Source: Deferribacteraceae bacterium (lineage in GTDB: Bacteria > Chrysiogenota > Deferribacteres > Deferribacterales > JAISNW01). From it: a stretch of 15,436 nt of DNA. The DNA lies in assembly GCA_031278965.1 (NCBI GenBank), contig JAITJJ010000146.1, forward strand, positions 1 through 15,436, in the 5' to 3' direction. This document shows, in pieces, positions 6,304 to 14,023 of the stretch (positions within the stretch are counted from its first letter, which is position 1; every line of letters begins with the position of its first letter). A program made the translations under genes and the position numbers. The notes below the pieces were generated by a model. The model was not told the DNA's origin, ran no database searches, and worked only from the letters and a program-made list of their open reading frames with translations.

Positions 6304-7059
6304 ATGCCGTTAGGGGTTTTTGATTCCGGTGTGGGCGGGCTTACAGTTTTCCGTGAACTTATAAGGGCTTTTCCCGACACCGACATTATCTATATCGGCG
6401 ATACGGCAAGGGTTCCTTATGGGGGGCGTTCCCAAGAGATAATTGTTCAATACGCTCTTGAACTTGCCCGTTATCTTACGGAAAACTACCATACAGACCT
6501 TTTAATTGCCGCATGCAATACTATTTCCAGCTATGCCCTCCCCGCCATAGAAGGCGAACTTGGGATTCCTGCCCTTGGGGTAATAGAACCGGGAGCACAG
6601 AGCGCTGTTAAACTGACTAAAAACAACCGTATCGGAGTTATAGGGACATCTGCCACCGTAACAAGCGGAGCATATAAACAGGCTGTCGCCCGCATCTCAA
6701 AAGAAACAGAGGTTTTTCAAGCGGCGTGCCCTCTTCTGGTTCCCCTTGTGGAAGAAGGGCTTTTAGACGGTGAAATACCCCGCCTTGTCCTAAAGATGTA
6801 TATTGAACCTATAGCGGAAAAAGGGATAGATACCCTCATTTTAGGGTGCACCCATTATCCGCTCCTTGCCCCCCTCATTAGGGAGTTATATCCCAATATG
6901 GCGGTAACAGACAGTGCAGAGAACATAATATCGCATGTTGAGGCTAAAAAAGAGAGCGGTTTAAGGGTTATAGCGACAACTGACACAGGGGGCGCGGCAG
7001 AGAGCTTAAAGACAAAACTTGTGGGGGGGATACCAATCACAAAGGTTTTTCTCTCTTAA
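6304..7059 (+). CDS. murI: Glutamate racemase
   Basis: Converts L-glutamate to D-glutamate for peptidoglycan, in the cytoplasm. The 251-residue protein has the standard start GVFDSGVGGLTV, with Asp7 and Ser8. The loop DTARVPYGGRS follows near residues 33-43. The two catalytic cysteines are Cys71 (AACNTISS) and Cys182 (LGCTHYPLL), with His184 next to the second. The start at 6304 matches the family N-terminus, though no Shine-Dalgarno is visible. A short frame starting at 6281 and ending at 6311-6313 overlaps this start out of frame. The gene is divergent from fliW. Its last 23 bases overlap the end of lgt on the opposite strand, and no terminator separates the two. Confidence 0.95.
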   Translation: MPLGVFDSGVGGLTVFRELIRAFPDTDIIYIGDTARVPYGGRSQEIIVQYALELARYLTENYHTDLLIAACNTISSYALPAIEGELGIPALGVIEPGAQSAVKLTKNNRIGVIGTSATVTSGAYKQAVARISKETEVFQAACPLLVPLVEEGLLDGEIPRLVLKMYIEPIAEKGIDTLILGCTHYPLLAPLIRELYPNMAVTDSAENIISHVEAKKESGLRVIATTDTGGAAESLKTKLVGGIPITKVFLS

Positions 7060-7993
7060 TTTTAGCTGTCAGATATATTGCCAGAGCTATTAACAGAAAA
7101 AAGACGCTTGCGGCATGAGGCGCCCGCATAAAGCCCAGCATAAGATCATCCGCCCTAAAAAAAGTTACAAATCCTCTAATAACCGCATACATAACAAAAT
7201 AGAGCGCCGTTATTTTCCCAAGCCCTATATTTTCATCTTTGCGCCAGAGATAGAATAATATTGCCGCTCCGATAAAATTTAATATCATCTCGTAAAAAAA
7301 GGTAGGGTGCACAGGCATAAGCCCGAATTCCCTGTAGGCTTGGGGGGAATAGGTGCCGGGAAAACTCACTCCCCACGGAACATACTCCTTTAATATATAC
7401 TCCCTTCCTTCAAAAACGAGGGAGGAAGGCGCTGCTATAAGATGGTGATACAGTGAAGTTATTGCCTGCGGGGTGTTTGCGATATGTTCAGAATTTAAGA
7501 CTTCCCTCCAGAAACTCTGGAAAGCGGGTTTAAAGCGGAATATTATCTCAGGCGGCGTAAAAGCCGGAACTCCATGCGCCTCGCCGTTGGCAAAGTTCCC
7601 AAATCGTCCGAGCCCTTGAGACAGCAGGAGGGCGGGGACTGTCATATCTGTAAATTTAAGGAACGGAAATTTATAATACCTGCACAAAAAAAAGAATGCG
7701 GTTACCCCAAGTATAACTCCTCCGTGAATGGCAAGCCCTCCATGCCATACGGCGGGGATCTCGCTTAGGTTTGCTCTGAAAAAACCCCAATTGAAGATAA
7801 CATAATAGATTCTTGCGCCGAGTATCCCCCCGATAAAGGTAAAGATGATAATATTTTCAGTTTTTTTAGGATCATATCCTAATTTTTTTGAGCGGCGTGA
7901 TACAATGAAGATGCTTAACAAAACCGCTATGACGAGCATGAGGCTGTATATCCTTAGCTCAAACCAGCCTATCTTAAAGAGATACGGGAACAT
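7037..7993 (-). CDS. lgt: Prolipoprotein diacylglyceryl transferase
   Basis: Inner-membrane enzyme that transfers diacylglycerol from phosphatidylglycerol to the lipobox cysteine of prolipoproteins, the first step of lipoprotein maturation. The 318-residue protein has several hydrophobic helices. It shows the HGGLAIHGG motif with His90 and the family signature GRFGNFANGEAHG (residues 129-141) with Arg130. PVHPTFFYEM lies near 227-236 and the late arginine in FFRADD is Arg280. Between the signature and PVHP there are about 85 residues where the E. coli protein has about 45, so the periplasmic head loop carries an insertion of some 40 residues. The ATG at 7993 lies eight bases after the stop of the ComFB-like gene and lacks a Shine-Dalgarno, which suggests coupled translation. 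The 3' end overlaps murI. Confidence 0.94.
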   Translation of the reverse strand: MFPYLFKIGWFELRIYSLMLVIAVLLSIFIVSRRSKKLGYDPKKTENIIIFTFIGGILGARIYYVIFNWGFFRANLSEIPAVWHGGLAIHGGVILGVTAFFFLCRYYKFPFLKFTDMTVPALLLSQGLGRFGNFANGEAHGVPAFTPPEIIFRFKPAFQSFWREVLNSEHIANTPQAITSLYHHLIAAPSSLVFEGREYILKEYVPWGVSFPGTYSPQAYREFGLMPVHPTFFYEMILNFIGAAILFYLWRKDENIGLGKITALYFVMYAVIRGFVTFFRADDLMLGFMRAPHAASVFFLLIALAIYLTAKIKREKPL

Positions 7994-8001
7994 TGATATT
8001 A

Positions 8002-8283
8002 TTAATGGTGGGGTCTGCGGGCTACCACAGCAACGGCTTTCTTGATCTGTTTATATATCTCCACATCGGAAACTCTTTCCGCCGCCACTGAAAGGTTTTC
8101 TTCCGTTTGATAATGGGGCGGAATGGAATTTAGAGTTATTGCCGCTATATCAACAACACATATCGGGCAGAGGCAGATTCCGGTCATATCATTGTTGTCG
8201 ATATATTCGCTCAACATACTCCAAACACGCTTTTCATTCATATTTCGCAAGTCGCTCATGTAGTGGTAGATATCCAAAGGCAT
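8002..8283 (-). CDS. ComFB-family protein
   Basis: A small protein (93 residues from the ATG at 8283) that matches the late-competence ComFB family: a helical N-terminus (MNEKRVWSMLSEYI), then CLCPICVVDIAAITLNSIPP with three clustered cysteines and the conserved DIAAxxLNxxPPxY signature. The cysteines may bind zinc. ComFB is encoded in the B. subtilis comF operon, but homologues are common in non-competent bacteria, and cyanobacterial members have been reported to bind cyclic dinucleotides; whether this one does is unknown. I chose the ATG at 8283 because GAGG stands six bases before it; a GTG at 8295 would add four residues. A possible -10 box (TACAAT, 8318-8313) lies upstream. It is the first gene of an apparent pair with lgt. 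Known partners of ComFB do not explain this linkage. Confidence 0.8.
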   Translation of the reverse strand: MPLDIYHYMSDLRNMNEKRVWSMLSEYIDNNDMTGICLCPICVVDIAAITLNSIPPHYQTEENLSVAAERVSDVEIYKQIKKAVAVVARRPHH

Positions 8284-8453
8284 TCCCAACCTCACAGTAA
8301 TTCCGCATTTTTATTGTATTTCGGCAACAACACACAGATAAGTTTACCACCCATCCCCTTTTTTTTCAAGGATAAAAGTGGTTTTACCATGCGTCTGTCT
8401 GATTCTCTTATGATAATGTCCCGAATATTCACACGGAAATTTGTCCCGGAATG

Positions 8454-8475
8454 AAAAAACCAGCTTTTCATCTGT
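8454..8475 (-). terminator. Weak candidate terminator after pyrG
   Basis: Shortly after the pyrG stop on the minus strand, AACAG and CTGGTT can pair as a five-base stem with one bulge, followed by a run of T. The stem is weak, so termination here is doubtful. The 198-base gap to the ComFB-like gene shows nothing else clear apart from a run of eight A (minus strand) near 8364. Confidence 0.22.
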
Positions 8476-8481
8476 TCCCTT

Positions 8482-10119
8482 TCATTTTTGTTTTTCGGCT
8501 CTCTTTGCCGCCCGCAGGAAGTTTGAAAAGATAGGGTGCGGCTTAAACGGGGTGGACTTAAACTCAGGGTGGAACTGTACGCCTAAAAAGAATGGATGGG
8601 TTTTAAGCTCTATAATCTCCGGCAGAACACCGTCCGGCGAGCGCCCGGTAACATGCAGCCCTTTTTCGGCATAAGCCGCCTCGTAGTTGGTGTTCATCTC
8701 ATAGCGGTGGCGGTGGCGCTCATGGATAAACTCGGTATTATAAATACTATGGGCTAAGGTGTTTTCAACTATGCGGCAGGGGTAGCTCCCCAAACGGAGG
8801 GTTCCCCCTTTGTCGGAATCCTGCGATCTTTTCTCTATTTCCCCTTTGCTTATCCATTCTGTCATAAGGGAGATTACGGGGGAACAAGGGTGTTCAAATT
8901 CGGTGGTGTTGGCATCTTTTATCCCGACAACATTCCTTGCAAATTCTATCACTGCAAGTTGAAGCCCGAAGCATATCCCGAAATACGGAATATTACTCAC
9001 TCTTGCATAACTGATCCCTTTCATCTTTCCCACAGTTCCCCGTTCTCCGAACCCGCCGGGAACAATTATCCCCGTTACATCCCTGAAGAAAGAATCCATA
9101 TCATCGGTATTTTCCAATGTTTCGGTGTTTATCCATTTTATATTTATATCCAGATTTTCAGCCCAAGCGGAGTGATGAAGCGCCTCGTTCAGAGATTTAT
9201 AAGCGTCTGAGGCATCGCCGTATTTCACCACCAAAGCTATATTCACCTTATCTTTGAGAGAATCAATCTTTTTAGCAAGCTCTTCCCATTTGTTCATATC
9301 CGGGACATAGTCTTCGCTCTTTATATTAAAGTGCTCCAAAACCCGCTGATCAACTCCTGCGGTGTAGTATAATTCCGGCAGTTTATAAACACTGTCAACA
9401 TCTATGGCCGGGATTATATTGCTCCTCTCAATATTGCAGAAGAGCGCCAGCTTCTCGCGTTCGCCCTCTGAAAAAGGCTTTGTGCTTCTGCAAAGGAGCA
9501 TATCTGCCTGTATTCCTTTTTCCAGGAGATTTTTTACGGAGTGCTGGGTGGGTTTGGTTTTCAGCTCTTTGACTTTATCAATATACGGAAGGAGGGTTAC
9601 ATGAATAAACATGGCGTTGCGTCGCCCTATATCGTTGGCATACTGCCGGATAGCTTCAAGAAACACAAGGCTTTCTATATCCCCCACCGTTCCGCCCACT
9701 TCGCATATTACAAAATCCTCTCCCAACATGCCGGAAGAGATAAACTCCTTTATTTCATCCGTAACATTAGGGATCATCTGAACTGTAGCGCCGAGATAAT
9801 CTCCGCGCCGCTCTTTCATAAGAACATTGTAATATATCTTTCCGCCGGAAATGCTGTCAGAGGAGTGGGAGTTTTGGGAGAGGAAGCGTTCGTAATGTCC
9901 CAAGTCCAAATCTGTTTCCGCCCCGTCTTCAGTGACATACACTTCCCCGTGCTGAAGGGGTGACATAGTGCCGGGATCTATATTAAGGTATGGATCTAAC
10001 TTGCGTATACGAACCTTAAAACCTCTTGCTTTCAGAAGCGCGCCTATGGTAGCAGCGGACATCCCTTTTCCCAAAGACGATACTACGCCGCCGGTAACAA
10101 AAATAAACTTAGCCATCAT
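8482..10119 (-). CDS. pyrG: CTP synthase (glutamine hydrolysing)
   Basis: Makes CTP from UTP, ATP and glutamine in the cytoplasm, the last step of pyrimidine nucleotide synthesis. The 545-residue protein has the full two-domain architecture. The synthase domain (about 1-270) opens with KFIFVTGGVVSSLGKGMSAA, including the nucleotide-binding loop, followed by LDPYLNIDPGTMSP and CEVGGTVGDIES. The class I glutamine amidotransferase domain (about 295-540) has the oxyanion segment PGGFGERG (354-361), the nucleophile Cys383 (GICFGLQ), and His517 with Glu519 (GVQFHPEF). Start codons lie in tandem (10119 and 10116) after GGGG, and either is possible. It appears to be a single-gene unit with its own promoter. 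The transposase fossil lies upstream of it. Confidence 0.97.
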   Translation of the reverse strand: MMAKFIFVTGGVVSSLGKGMSAATIGALLKARGFKVRIRKLDPYLNIDPGTMSPLQHGEVYVTEDGAETDLDLGHYERFLSQNSHSSDSISGGKIYYNVLMKERRGDYLGATVQMIPNVTDEIKEFISSGMLGEDFVICEVGGTVGDIESLVFLEAIRQYANDIGRRNAMFIHVTLLPYIDKVKELKTKPTQHSVKNLLEKGIQADMLLCRSTKPFSEGEREKLALFCNIERSNIIPAIDVDSVYKLPELYYTAGVDQRVLEHFNIKSEDYVPDMNKWEELAKKIDSLKDKVNIALVVKYGDASDAYKSLNEALHHSAWAENLDINIKWINTETLENTDDMDSFFRDVTGIIVPGGFGERGTVGKMKGISYARVSNIPYFGICFGLQLAVIEFARNVVGIKDANTTEFEHPCSPVISLMTEWISKGEIEKRSQDSDKGGTLRLGSYPCRIVENTLAHSIYNTEFIHERHRHRYEMNTNYEAAYAEKGLHVTGRSPDGVLPEIIELKTHPFFLGVQFHPEFKSTPFKPHPIFSNFLRAAKRAEKQK

Positions 10120-10150
10120 AACCCCAAGAATTTGTCATTCACGGGAGATC

Positions 10151-10178
10151 ATTATATTCCTCTCAATAAAATTAGCAA
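10151..10178 (-). promoter_or_regulatory. Candidate sigma70 promoter for pyrG
   Basis: On the minus strand TTGCTA (10178-10173) and a consensus TATAAT (10156-10151) are 16 bases apart, about 32 bases before the pyrG ATG. A further TTGACA lies upstream at 10221-10216 without a well-placed partner. The predicted leader is too short for the pyrG stuttering attenuator known in Bacillus, and no such hairpin is seen. Confidence 0.45.
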
Positions 10179-10274
10179 TAGAATAAGGTGTAAAAGATCA
10201 GAAATATTATACGTTTGTCAATGATGTGAATCGTAATTAGGCGAGAAATTACCCTAACATAATTTTGCCGCATC

Positions 10275-10443
10275 TCAACCCGCCGCCTGAAGCGCTTCAA
10301 GACGCTCTAACGGAGCCTTGCCGCCCAGCGTCCGCATTGGGCTTGTTGTTGCTCCGCTTCAAATCATGGTCAACTTCCTGTTCAACTCATCCATGTCACC
10401 AAATTTCTCCCATATGATCACGATTTCCAAGGTATACCTCAGA
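10275..10443 (-). pseudogene. Transposase fossil, C-terminus of an rve (IS3/IS481-type) integrase domain
   Basis: On the minus strand one frame reads TLEIVIIWEKFGDMDELNRK and then LTMI before a TGA. Shortly after, PMRTLGGKAPLERLEALQ leads to a stop at 10277-10275. A neighbouring frame supplies SNNKP between the two parts, so the original was of the form DELNRKL...YNNKRPxRTLGGKxPLE, the C-terminal end of DDE transposases with an rve core. The catalytic DDE region is absent, a stop and at least one frameshift are present, and I find no terminal inverted repeats. It starts three bases after the stop of the TSUP gene, so an old insertion and deletion have removed whatever followed the permease. 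Confidence 0.72.
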
Positions 10444-10445
10444 AT

Positions 10446-11279
10446 CTAAAAGCTTGCAATACCCCGGCATATAATTAAAATCGCAAGCAAAACTAAAAAA
10501 ACCGTGAAAGCATTATATATTTTGGTGCTTTTTGCCCTCTGAAAAAAACGGACGGTAATAATTGAACCAACAAACGTTGTGGGGACTATTGAAGCAACCA
10601 CAAGCGGATCAACCGAAGAGTTCATATGGAAAACCATTGCCCCGCTTACCGCCGTAAACCCCATCATAAAGCCGCTTGTGGGGATTGCCGCCTTAATGGG
10701 AATTCCGGAGAGTAGGTTCATAGCGGGAATCACGAAGATAGCTCCGCCCACCCCCACAAGTCCGGAGAGAAACCCCGCCAATACAGCCATTCCCATAAGA
10801 AGCGGCACCCTTTTTGGGGTATAGCAAACATTCTGCCCTGTGGAGCGTTCAAAGTAGGCGCCGTTTAGGATATTCCCTTCCTGCACGGATGCATCAGTCT
10901 TAAATATCTCTTTCAGCTTATCCCCTTTTGCCATAAATCCCGCCGTTATGAGTTGTGCCGCGCCTAAAGAGATAAAGATAACACCGGCGGGAAGGGAGAG
11001 GCTAATATTGCTGCCGGCCACTGCTCCCAAAGCGCTGAAAAAACCGAGGACTACCGTAAGGTTTATATTGGCATACCCGCCGGAGAGATATTTGCCGGAA
11101 GCGGCGATACTGTTTGCCACAACAATGGCAAGGGACGTGCCTACGGCGGTGTGTACCGGAAGGCGGAATATCATTGCTAGGATCGCAACAACTATTACCC
11201 CTCCTCCAATCCCAAAAAATGCTCCCATGAATCCGACACATAGACCGGTTAAAAGGAGGAGAGCGATAGTTTCAAACAT
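10446..11279 (-). CDS. TSUP-family membrane permease (TauE/SafE, DUF81)
   Basis: A 277-residue inner-membrane protein with about eight hydrophobic segments in two halves. Each half has the family's glycine-rich repeat: GAFFGIGGGVIVVAIL followed by TAVGTSL (about residues 19-49), and GLVGVGGAIFVIPAMNLL followed by AAIPTS (about 173-203). A hydrophilic loop near 118-160 separates the halves. TSUP proteins carry sulfite, sulfoacetate, other sulfur compounds or organic acids in various bacteria; the substrate cannot be read from this sequence. It starts 23 bases after the cimA stop on the same strand with only a weak Shine-Dalgarno, so it probably belongs to the methyltransferase-cimA operon. A transposase fossil abuts its 3' end. 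Confidence 0.88.
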   Translation of the reverse strand: MFETIALLLLTGLCVGFMGAFFGIGGGVIVVAILAMIFRLPVHTAVGTSLAIVVANSIAASGKYLSGGYANINLTVVLGFFSALGAVAGSNISLSLPAGVIFISLGAAQLITAGFMAKGDKLKEIFKTDASVQEGNILNGAYFERSTGQNVCYTPKRVPLLMGMAVLAGFLSGLVGVGGAIFVIPAMNLLSGIPIKAAIPTSGFMMGFTAVSGAMVFHMNSSVDPLVVASIVPTTFVGSIITVRFFQRAKSTKIYNAFTVFLVLLAILIICRGIASF

Positions 11280-11302
11280 GGCGGCGCTTCATCTGCAAAA
11301 GA

Positions 11303-12874
11303 TCACCTTGCTTTTGAGGCTTTATACAACTTATACTGCACGGCATCCACCAACGCTTGATAACTTGCATCTATTATATTGGAGGCAACCCCCACAGTAC
11401 TCCACCGGCACTTTTCATCGGAAGATTCCATTAAAACCCGTGTCAGAGCCCCCGTTCCGTCATTGCCGTTTAATATGCGCACCTTAAAATCCACCAGTTT
11501 CATATCCGAAAGAGAGGGATAAAATTTAATAAGAGCTTTGCGCACAGCGTTATCAAGGGCGTTGACAGGACCGTTGCCGTCCGCTGCGGTGTGTTCGGTC
11601 TCTCCGTTTACCGTAAGCATAACCGTAGCCTCCGACAGCGGATTTTCCAATTGACTGCGCTTATCGTCTATCACCCTATAGCCTACAAGATCAAAAAATT
11701 TAGGGAGCTTTCCCATCGCTTTAAGAACTATCATCTCAAAGCTAGCTTCCGCCCCTTCATACTCATATCCCAGACTTTCCATCTTTTTCAGCTTTTCCAA
11801 AACTTCTGTTGCCTGAGCTTTATCTATATCAAGCCCAAACGATTCCGCTTTATAAAGAAGGTTGCTCCTCCCGGAAAGATCGGATACCAGCACCCGTCTG
11901 ATATTTCCAACTGTTTCAGGCTCTATATGCTCATAGGTGACTTGGTTTTTCACTACCGCCGAAACGTGCACGCCTGCCTTATGGGTAAAAGCAGAACGTC
12001 CCACAAACGGATCGCGGTTGGCTGGGGTTAGATTGCCAAGCTCGCTGACAAACATTGAGAGCGCTTTCAGCTCTTTGATATTTTCCCCGACGCAGTCATA
12101 GCCGTATTTTAACTGTAAATTCGGGATAAGTGTACATAGGTTTGCATTTCCGCAACGCTCCCCAAGACCATTTACAGTTCCCTGCAGATGAACCGCCCCG
12201 TTCTCTATGGCGCAGATGGAATTTGCCGCTGCCAAGCCGCAGTCGTTATGACAATGTATGCCAATATCGGCTTGAGGCAGGCATTCTTTCACCTGCTTAA
12301 CCGCATAGGAGAGTTTATCCATCATAACCCCGCCGTTGGTCTCACATAGCACAATCGCATCGGCGCCGGCTTTATAGGCGGTTTCCACAGCTTTAAGGGC
12401 ATAGTTGGAATCCTCAATAAATCCGTCAAAAAAGTGCTCCGCATCAAAAAATACCTTATCGGCATATCTTTTAAGATAACTCACAGTATCAGAGATGAGC
12501 TCCAGATTTTCTTCCGGAGTAATGCTTAACGCATAGCGGACGTGTAAAAGCGAGGTTTTGCCAAAAATGGTAAAAATCGGGGTTTCAGCTTCTAAGAGCG
12601 CTTGAATCATAGGGTCTTTGTCACAAGAACTCTTTGCTTTGCGAGTACTTGAAAAAGCGGATATTCTATCTTTGGGAAGGGAGGATTTTTTAAGGCGATC
12701 AAAAAACTCTATATCCCGCGGATTTGATCCGGGCCAACCCCCCTCCACGCAATCTATACCAAAATCAATAAGCCGCCTTGCTATCCGCAATTTATCGTTT
12801 ACGGTAAAATTCACCTCTTCGGATTGGGTACCGTCTCTTAAAGTAGTGTCATACAGATATATCTTCTTTGCCAA
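11303..12874 (-). CDS. cimA: (R)-citramalate synthase
   Basis: Condenses pyruvate and acetyl-CoA to (R)-citramalate, opening the threonine-independent route to 2-oxobutyrate and isoleucine. From the TTG start it has 523 residues, the length of the long CimA type rather than of isopropylmalate synthase. The TIM barrel begins with LYDTTLRDGTQSEE (catalytic Arg13 and metal ligand Asp14) and includes HCHND (about 207-211, metal ligands) and GTVNGLGERCGNANL (about 232-246). The C-terminal part (after about 390) is the LeuA-type allosteric dimer domain with GNGPVNALDNAV, probably feedback-inhibited by isoleucine. I prefer the TTG at 12874 because GGAGG lies five bases before it and the protein then starts like its relatives; the in-frame ATG at 12904 would add ten residues and has a poorer ribosome site. 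It follows the methyltransferase gene closely and precedes the TSUP gene. Confidence 0.93.
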   Translation of the reverse strand: MAKKIYLYDTTLRDGTQSEEVNFTVNDKLRIARRLIDFGIDCVEGGWPGSNPRDIEFFDRLKKSSLPKDRISAFSSTRKAKSSCDKDPMIQALLEAETPIFTIFGKTSLLHVRYALSITPEENLELISDTVSYLKRYADKVFFDAEHFFDGFIEDSNYALKAVETAYKAGADAIVLCETNGGVMMDKLSYAVKQVKECLPQADIGIHCHNDCGLAAANSICAIENGAVHLQGTVNGLGERCGNANLCTLIPNLQLKYGYDCVGENIKELKALSMFVSELGNLTPANRDPFVGRSAFTHKAGVHVSAVVKNQVTYEHIEPETVGNIRRVLVSDLSGRSNLLYKAESFGLDIDKAQATEVLEKLKKMESLGYEYEGAEASFEMIVLKAMGKLPKFFDLVGYRVIDDKRSQLENPLSEATVMLTVNGETEHTAADGNGPVNALDNAVRKALIKFYPSLSDMKLVDFKVRILNGNDGTGALTRVLMESSDEKCRWSTVGVASNIIDASYQALVDAVQYKLYKASKAR

Positions 12875-12910
12875 AGTATCCTCCGTTTTATTGTTCCGTT
12901 CCATCCTGTT

Positions 12911-13873
12911 TTATCCCCGTAAATGAGAGCGCTCTTTTTTCTGCAAATTCAATGTGTTTCGCTCCCAGAACACGCTGTCAGTATACCCCTGTATGCTTTT
13001 ATCCTGTTCCGCCGCAATTAAGCGTTTCTCAGCCCAGCAGCAGTATTTTTCGTTTATCTCCACCCCTATATAATCGCGCCTCAACTTCTTTGCAACAACC
13101 GAGGTGGTGCCAGAGCCTAAAAACGGATCAAACACCACTCCACCCGCAGGGCAGCTTGCTAAAATAAGTTTGGCGATCAATTTCTCCGGTTTCTGCGCGG
13201 GGTGATCGGTATTTTCGGGCATTGACCAGTATGGAACGGAAATATCATCCCAAAAATTGCCTGGACAGGTAAGCCTAAAATTACCGTTATCCGTTTCCTC
13301 CCAATCCTTAGGCCTTCCATTTTCTTTATAGGGGGCTATTACCCGCCGTTTTTGCTTCACGGCTTCAACATCAAAATAATAGTTCTCGCCTAAAGTTGCA
13401 AACCATATATCCTCTGACGAGTTCTTCCAATTCGCCTTTGCCCCCCGCCCCTTTTCCCGCTGCCAGATTATCCTGTTTCGTATCACGAGGTAATCCCGCA
13501 TGACGGAGTATAAAGAGAAGGTGTTCCGCCAGTCCCCGCAGAGATAGACCGAACCTCCGGGCTTTAATGTCTTTATTATGCCGGGGAACCAACCGAACAA
13601 ATATTCCAGATATTTGTCGTCATCTCTCTTTGAAAACTTGAGACCGTTAAAATCCTTATCCAAATTATAAGGAGGATCTATTATAAGCAGATCCGCAAAC
13701 CCTTTGGGGAGTGAATCTAAAATATCAAAGAGATTTGCACAGATCGTTTTATTGAGAATATCGACTATAGAAAAAAATTCACCCTGCGGATAAAGTATTT
13801 TTTTCTTTAACGCCTGACATTCCTCCTCTGAAACCGTCAGTGTTCGGTTTCTTGGAGAGCGCTCATTATTCAT
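12911..13873 (-). CDS. DNA methyltransferase, beta-type (N6-adenine or N4-cytosine)
   Basis: A 320-residue S-adenosylmethionine-dependent methyltransferase. Motif IV, DPPY (residues 66-69), comes before motif I, FDPFLGSGTT (248-257), the circular order of the beta class; the target-recognition region lies between, about 140-220. HPAQKP at 224-229 is the usual segment before motif I. DPPY is more typical of adenine methylation, but N4-cytosine enzymes of similar layout exist. I cannot infer the recognition sequence. The ATG at 13873 has GAGAGG at five bases. No restriction endonuclease is next to it: downstream is cimA and upstream is guaA on the other strand, so it looks like an orphan methylase. 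The palindromic word GAGCGCTCTC occurs near both ends of the gene. Confidence 0.92.
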   Translation of the reverse strand: MNNERSPRNRTLTVSEEECQALKKKILYPQGEFFSIVDILNKTICANLFDILDSLPKGFADLLIIDPPYNLDKDFNGLKFSKRDDDKYLEYLFGWFPGIIKTLKPGGSVYLCGDWRNTFSLYSVMRDYLVIRNRIIWQREKGRGAKANWKNSSEDIWFATLGENYYFDVEAVKQKRRVIAPYKENGRPKDWEETDNGNFRLTCPGNFWDDISVPYWSMPENTDHPAQKPEKLIAKLILASCPAGGVVFDPFLGSGTTSVVAKKLRRDYIGVEINEKYCCWAEKRLIAAEQDKSIQGYTDSVFWERNTLNLQKKERSHLRG

Positions 13874-13889
13874 CCTTTCCTCTCACAAG

Positions 13890-13917
13890 AAAGTATCATA
13901 TTCTTTAACTTTGTCAA
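13890..13917 (-). promoter_or_regulatory. Candidate sigma70 promoter for the methyltransferase-cimA-TSUP operon
   Basis: On the minus strand a consensus TTGACA (13917-13912) is followed after 16 bases by TACTTT (13895-13890), ending 17 bases before the ATG. The -35 box is perfect and the -10 box poor. Transcripts would have a very short leader containing the Shine-Dalgarno. Confidence 0.42.
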
Positions 13918-13976
13918 CAGCGAAACTATGGATAAAAGAGGGTGCCAGCCGTTTTTCTCCAAAATACTACTATTGT

Positions 13977-14005
13977 TTGCTTTTTTCTGAAAGTTAAGCT
14001 ATAAG
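13977..14005 (+). promoter_or_regulatory. Candidate sigma70 promoter for guaA
   Basis: TTGCTT (13977-13982) and TATAAG (14000-14005) are 17 bases apart and end 18 bases before the guaA ATG. There is no room for a purine or guanine riboswitch between this promoter and the gene. Confidence 0.45.
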
Positions 14006-14023
14006 GTTTTAGCGAGGGAAGTT

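Noticed and set aside
9541..9963. Plus-strand open frame opposite pyrG, and similar frames at 10948-11487 and 11591-12031
   Set aside because: They lie entirely within strongly supported genes on the other strand, have no Shine-Dalgarno worth noting, and show no motif.
12911..13873. A restriction-modification or other defence system around the methyltransferase
   Set aside because: The flanking genes are guaA and cimA. No endonuclease, helicase, ATPase or toxin-like gene lies within the window.
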